DNA from: an uncultured Carnobacterium sp.
GTDB lineage: Bacteria; Bacillota; Bacilli; Lactobacillales; Aerococcaceae
DNA: 8,629 bases
Direction of reading: 5' to 3'
Assembly: GCA_937923125.1 (NCBI GenBank)
Contig: CALALK010000298.1
Coordinates: forward strand, 1 to 8,629
Part shown: positions 5,750-8,629 of the stretch, piece after piece
Layout of the letters: every line of letters begins with the position of its first letter
Numbering within the stretch: position 1 is the first letter of the stretch
Translations under genes and position numbers: made by a program
Notes under the pieces: generated by a model
The model's input: the letters and a program-made list of their open reading frames with translations, nothing else
What the model was told of the DNA's origin: nothing
Database searches by the model: none

Positions 5750-6253
5750 ATGAGAACACTATTGTTATTTGACCAAGTTCAAGCAGGATACGGCGGAAAG
5801 GAACGTGGCGATACAGAATTAGGCCTTGAAAAAGGTGGGGTTGGTTCTTATTTAATGTTCAAAGACGACTTCGAAAAAGCAGGATTAACAGCTCTTGCGA
5901 CGATTTATTGTGGTCCGGATTATTTCCAAGCGCATAAAGAAGAAGTGATTCATAAAATCAAAAATCTGATTTTAAAAACGAAAGCAGAAGTGCTGTTTGC
6001 AGGGCCATGTTTTAACTACGGAACCTATGCGCAAATGGCGGCAGAAATTGCGTTAGCCATTCAAGAGCAAACCGACTGCAAGCCTTATGTGATTTGTTCG
6101 AAAGAGAATGAAGACACCATCGCAGCCTATAAAGATAAAGTCGTCATGCTAGAAATGCCGAAAAAAGGCGGCGTGGGCTTACGCGAAGCATTAGGCGGAG
6201 CCGTTGCGATTATTAGCGGAACAAAAGACGAAAGTGAACAACGATTTCAGTAA
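5750..6253 (+). CDS. GrdB-like protein: N-terminal part of glycine/sarcosine/betaine reductase subunit B, stand-alone
   Basis: This 167-residue soluble protein resembles the N-terminal region of GrdB, the substrate-activating subunit of selenium-dependent glycine/sarcosine/betaine reductases. The motif series matches in order: FDQVQAGYGGKERGD (8-21; GrdB has an AGIGGEEKAD-like segment), GGVGS (29-33), TIYCGPDYF (51-59) and AEVLFAGPCFNYGTYA (79-94). Full GrdB proteins are more than twice as long and carry a selenocysteine motif in the C-terminal part. That part is absent: the frame ends at TAA 6251-6253 and the next gene starts 15 nt later in another frame. Cysteines are at 54, 87, 110 and 116. 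A good ribosome binding site (GAGAGGGGTGA) precedes ATG 5750. Glycine reductase chemistry is therefore not expected. A role on an amine, glycosylamine or carbonyl intermediate of the operon is conceivable but unproven. Confidence 0.8.
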   Translation: MRTLLLFDQVQAGYGGKERGDTELGLEKGGVGSYLMFKDDFEKAGLTALATIYCGPDYFQAHKEEVIHKIKNLILKTKAEVLFAGPCFNYGTYAQMAAEIALAIQEQTDCKPYVICSKENEDTIAAYKDKVVMLEMPKKGGVGLREALGGAVAIISGTKDESEQRFQ

Positions 6254-6268
6254 AAGAGGTGACAGAGA

Positions 6269-7231
6269 ATGTGGGGTATGATTGCGACATGGAGAATGGC
6301 GCTCGAAGGAATCCAGAAGGTGACCCCGAATTTAGAAGCGGGCGGAACGGCAGGAGATGCCATTGAAGGCGCGATTAAAGAAGTGGAGGACTTCCCTTAC
6401 TTTAAATCTGTTGGATATGGCGGACTTCCAAATGAAGAGATGGAAGTGGAGTTAGATGCCGCTTATTTAGATGGATCGACGTTTGATTTCGGTGCGGTCT
6501 GCGCCTTAAAACAGTTCGCCAATCCAATCTCGGTGGCGCGTGCCTTGAGTGCTTATAAAGTGAATAATGTGCTTGTCGGAGAAGGGGCAGCAGCCTTTGC
6601 GAAGGCTCATCATTTCGAAGAAAAAGACATGCTGACGGACCGTGCGAAGATTCATTTCCATAATCGATTGAAAGATATTGAACGCGAACAACTCACGCCG
6701 TATGCCGGACATGATACGGTTGGTATGGTGGGATTGGACGCATCTGGAGATATGGTCGCAGGGACCTCAACGAGCGGGCTCTTTATGAAGAAACCGGGGC
6801 GTGTAGGAGATTCTCCTTTTATCGGATCTGGATTATATGTCGATAGCACGATTGGTGGCGCGACGGCAACGGGTCTAGGGGAAGACTTGATGAAAGGCGT
6901 GATTTCGTATGAAATCGTCCGTCTAATGAAAGAAGGCCTCTCTCCGCAAAAGGCGTGTGAAAAAGCCGTGAGCGACCTTTGTGAACGGTTGAAGAGAGCG
7001 CGTGGCGAAGCAGGAGATATTTCTGTAGTGGCCATGAATGCCAAAGGAGACTTTGGGGCAGCTTCCAATATCGAGAATTTCTCATTTGTTGTTGCCACAA
7101 GTACACTAGCACCAACGGTATTCCGTGTGCATCCACAAAGTGATGGCACGATGCGACATGAATTAGCGACAAAAGAATGGCTTGAAGCGTATTTAGAAGA
7201 GCGCATGAAGCCATTGGAGGTCAAAGAATGA
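6269..7231 (+). CDS. N4-(beta-N-acetylglucosaminyl)-L-asparaginase (glycosylasparaginase), Ntn hydrolase
   Basis: This 320-residue enzyme should cleave the amide bond between GlcNAc (or another sugar amine) and asparagine, releasing aspartate and the amino sugar. It is predicted to self-cleave at D149-T150 in HDTVGMV, making T150 the N-terminal nucleophile of the beta chain. Substrate and catalytic positions known from the Flavobacterium enzyme are all present at an offset of two: the TSTSG Thr (T168), R178 and D181 in GRVGDSP, and TATG at 199-202. DGSTFDFGAVCAL (68-80) and NPISVARAL are also family motifs. No signal peptide is visible, so it acts in the cytoplasm on imported substrate, unlike the exported Flavobacterium and lysosomal human enzymes. 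AGAGGTGA precedes ATG 6269, and the TGA stop overlaps the next start (ATGA at 7228-7231). The family is certain; phosphorylated versus free substrate is unknown. Confidence 0.93.
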   Translation: MWGMIATWRMALEGIQKVTPNLEAGGTAGDAIEGAIKEVEDFPYFKSVGYGGLPNEEMEVELDAAYLDGSTFDFGAVCALKQFANPISVARALSAYKVNNVLVGEGAAAFAKAHHFEEKDMLTDRAKIHFHNRLKDIEREQLTPYAGHDTVGMVGLDASGDMVAGTSTSGLFMKKPGRVGDSPFIGSGLYVDSTIGGATATGLGEDLMKGVISYEIVRLMKEGLSPQKACEKAVSDLCERLKRARGEAGDISVVAMNAKGDFGAASNIENFSFVVATSTLAPTVFRVHPQSDGTMRHELATKEWLEAYLEERMKPLEVKE

Positions 7232-8364
7232 ATCAAGAAGAATGGATTGCAGAGTTGAGAGGCATTCAACCTGCACTCTTTGAAGGATTGAGACGAATGG
7301 TCGCCATTCCAAGTATTCGAGGAGAAGCAGAAGAAGGCGCTCCATTTGGCAAGGGACCTAGACAAGCGCTCGATGAAGTGCTTGCGATTGCGAGTGAACT
7401 TGGATTTCAAACGAAGAATATCGATAACAAGATTGGATACGCACAGTACGGGGAAGACCGACCAGACGGCGCGTACTATGGCATCTTTGGACACGTGGAT
7501 GTGATGCCGCTTGGAGAAGGATGGATTTCTCCAGCGTTAGACCTTACCGTTCGTGACGGAAGACTCTACGGACGCGGGACATTGGATAACAAAGGGCCCA
7601 TTCTATCGAACCTGTATGCGTTATATGTGTTGAAGGAAAAAGGTGTGACCTTTGATCGGCCGGTTCGGATTGTCTTTGGGACGAATGAGGAGACAGGATT
7701 TGGATGCGTGAAGCACTATTTAACGAAAGAAATTCCTCCGACATTCGGGTGGACGCCAGACTGTAAATGGCCAGTCGTCTACGGAGAACGCGGTCGACTC
7801 AGAGTACGATTGTCTCTTTCTTCGGAAAAAGTGTCCGGATTGTATACATTTGCCAACGAAAAACTTCTCCATACAAACCATCGCGGGGAAGAATTAGGCA
7901 TTGCCTATGAAGATAGTGACTTCGGGATGATGCAATTGCGTGGTGAAACGTTTGGCGTGGAAGACGGTCGCCATTATGTCGAATGGACGATGTGCTATCC
8001 AGCAAGTTGCACGAAAGACGAGTTGATTGAAAAAATCAATGCGCATGTGCCAGAAGGTGGCGTGCTAGACGTGATTTCGCATTGGGACCCAGTGCTTTAT
8101 GACAAGGATTCCGCCTATGTGCAAGCCTTACAAAAGGTGTACACGGATATCACGCAGAGCGATAGCGTTCCAGTGACGACAACGGGTGGAACCTATGCCA
8201 AAATCATTCCAAATATCATTGCGTATGGCCCAAGTTTCCCAGGGCAAAGAGATATTGCGCATTTGCCAAATGAATGGATTGGCATTAAAGACTTAGAAAC
8301 AGATACGATTATTTATGGATTAGCGCTACTCGCATTGTCGCGCATGAAAGAAGGGACGGTATGA
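7228..8364 (+). CDS. M20-family dizinc peptidase, PepV-like dipeptidase with a short lid domain
   Basis: This 378-residue cytoplasmic metallopeptidase has every M20 metal ligand: H89 and D91 in GHVDVMP, the bridging D120 in GRGTLDNKGP, the catalytic E154 and ligand E155 in NEETG, D178, and H345 in RDIAHLPNEW. The positions to D178 run one residue off the PepV series as I recall it (H87, D89, D119, E153, E154, D177), and TGGTYAK (319-325) is also PepV-like. PepV itself is about 470 residues; here the region between D178 and H345 is roughly 95 residues shorter, so the lid that selects dipeptides is much reduced. It may hydrolyse short peptides or N-acylated amino acids. TTGGAGGT at 7214-7221 sets the start, which overlaps the asparaginase stop; its own TGA overlaps the cutC ATG. 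In this context it may trim peptide from glycopeptides (inference). Confidence 0.9.
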   Translation: MNQEEWIAELRGIQPALFEGLRRMVAIPSIRGEAEEGAPFGKGPRQALDEVLAIASELGFQTKNIDNKIGYAQYGEDRPDGAYYGIFGHVDVMPLGEGWISPALDLTVRDGRLYGRGTLDNKGPILSNLYALYVLKEKGVTFDRPVRIVFGTNEETGFGCVKHYLTKEIPPTFGWTPDCKWPVVYGERGRLRVRLSLSSEKVSGLYTFANEKLLHTNHRGEELGIAYEDSDFGMMQLRGETFGVEDGRHYVEWTMCYPASCTKDELIEKINAHVPEGGVLDVISHWDPVLYDKDSAYVQALQKVYTDITQSDSVPVTTTGGTYAKIIPNIIAYGPSFPGQRDIAHLPNEWIGIKDLETDTIIYGLALLALSRMKEGTV

Positions 8365-8629
8365 CAGTAGAAGTATGTGCTGGTAGCATTGCAGATTGCC
8401 TCATCGCAGAGCGTGCGGGAGCTAACCGCATTGAATTGAATAGCGCTCTGTTCTTAGGAGGATTAACGCCAAGCATCGGGACTTTGCAAAAAGTGCTCGA
8501 TTCTGGAGTGAACCTTCCAATTGTGTGCATGGTTCGTCCTCGTGGCGCAGGCTTTTGTTACACGAAGGAAGAGTTTGAGAGCATGCTGATCGATGCAAAA
8601 CTCTTATTAGAAGCAGGTGCGAAAGGGTT
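8361..8629 (+). CDS. cutC: CutC family protein, 3'-truncated by the window edge
   Basis: The first 89 codons of a CutC homologue are present; the gene runs off the window. VEVCAGSIADCLIAERAGA (3-21), RIELNSAL (23-30), GGLTPSIGTL (33-42) and CMVRPRGAGFCYTKEEF (54-70) follow the conserved first strands and loops of the CutC TIM barrel. The start ATG at 8361 overlaps the peptidase stop in ATGA, and AGAAGGGACGG just upstream can serve as a ribosome binding site, so it is translationally coupled to the operon. CutC is named for copper homeostasis, but its barrel fold and buried conserved pocket suggest an enzyme, and the placement here inside a putative glycoconjugate operon fits a catabolic role better than copper handling. 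That last point is inference. Confidence 0.9.
   Translation, partial: MTVEVCAGSIADCLIAERAGANRIELNSALFLGGLTPSIGTLQKVLDSGVNLPIVCMVRPRGAGFCYTKEEFESMLIDAKLLLEAGAKG

Noticed and set aside
6652..7494. 280-codon open frame on the - strand.
   Set aside because: It lies antisense to the glycosylasparaginase and peptidase genes, whose motifs are unmistakable. Its translation is Ser- and Arg-rich with no recognisable domain.

Overview
The window looks like chromosomal DNA of a low-to-moderate GC Firmicute, most likely a member of the Lactobacillales. The grounds are strong AGGAGG-type ribosome binding sites, rho-independent terminators, a lactose/cellobiose-family PTS with a PRD regulator, a PepV-like dipeptidase and a CutC homologue. 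I cannot name the genus from sequence alone. All genes I can support are on the + strand.

Region 1 (1-1018) holds the 3' part of a gene for a protein with a two-helix membrane hairpin. Its C-terminus has a faint resemblance to C-terminal regions of some DEAD/DEAH helicase-family proteins. It ends at a good terminator. Region 2 (1019-1274) is a compact RNA unit with its own promoter: tRNA-Tyr(GUA), one base, tRNA-Gln(UUG), terminator. Region 3 (1275-1721) is a gene-free stretch of about 450 nt. Its core (1368-1564) is a large imperfect inverted repeat with two inner hairpins and a T-run, an architecture that fits either a 6S-like RNA or a MITE-like element. The rest holds the promoter and a palindromic operator candidate for the next operon; I see nothing recognisable in 1275-1367.

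Region 4 (1722-8629, continuing past the edge) is one co-directional cluster: a PRD/EIIA-type activator, then PTS EIIA, EIIB and EIIC of the lactose/N,N'-diacetylchitobiose family, an internal terminator-like hairpin, a short protein matching only the N-terminal part of the GrdB subunit of glycine/sarcosine/betaine reductases, a cytoplasmic glycosylasparaginase-type Ntn hydrolase, a short-lid PepV-like M20 peptidase and the start of cutC. Genes are spaced by 13-16 nt or overlap by ATGA, except at the hairpin (88 nt).

The simplest reading is a catabolic operon for a sugar linked to an amino acid or peptide, for example GlcNAc-Asn or Asn-glycopeptide remnants of host N-glycans. The PTS would import and phosphorylate the conjugate, the M20 enzyme would trim peptide, the Ntn hydrolase would cut the sugar-asparagine amide bond, and the GrdB-like and CutC-like proteins would act on products in an unknown way. 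This is inference from gene content. No 6-phosphoglycosidase or deacetylase/deaminase gene is in the window, and the EIIC has Asn where its family normally has a conserved His.
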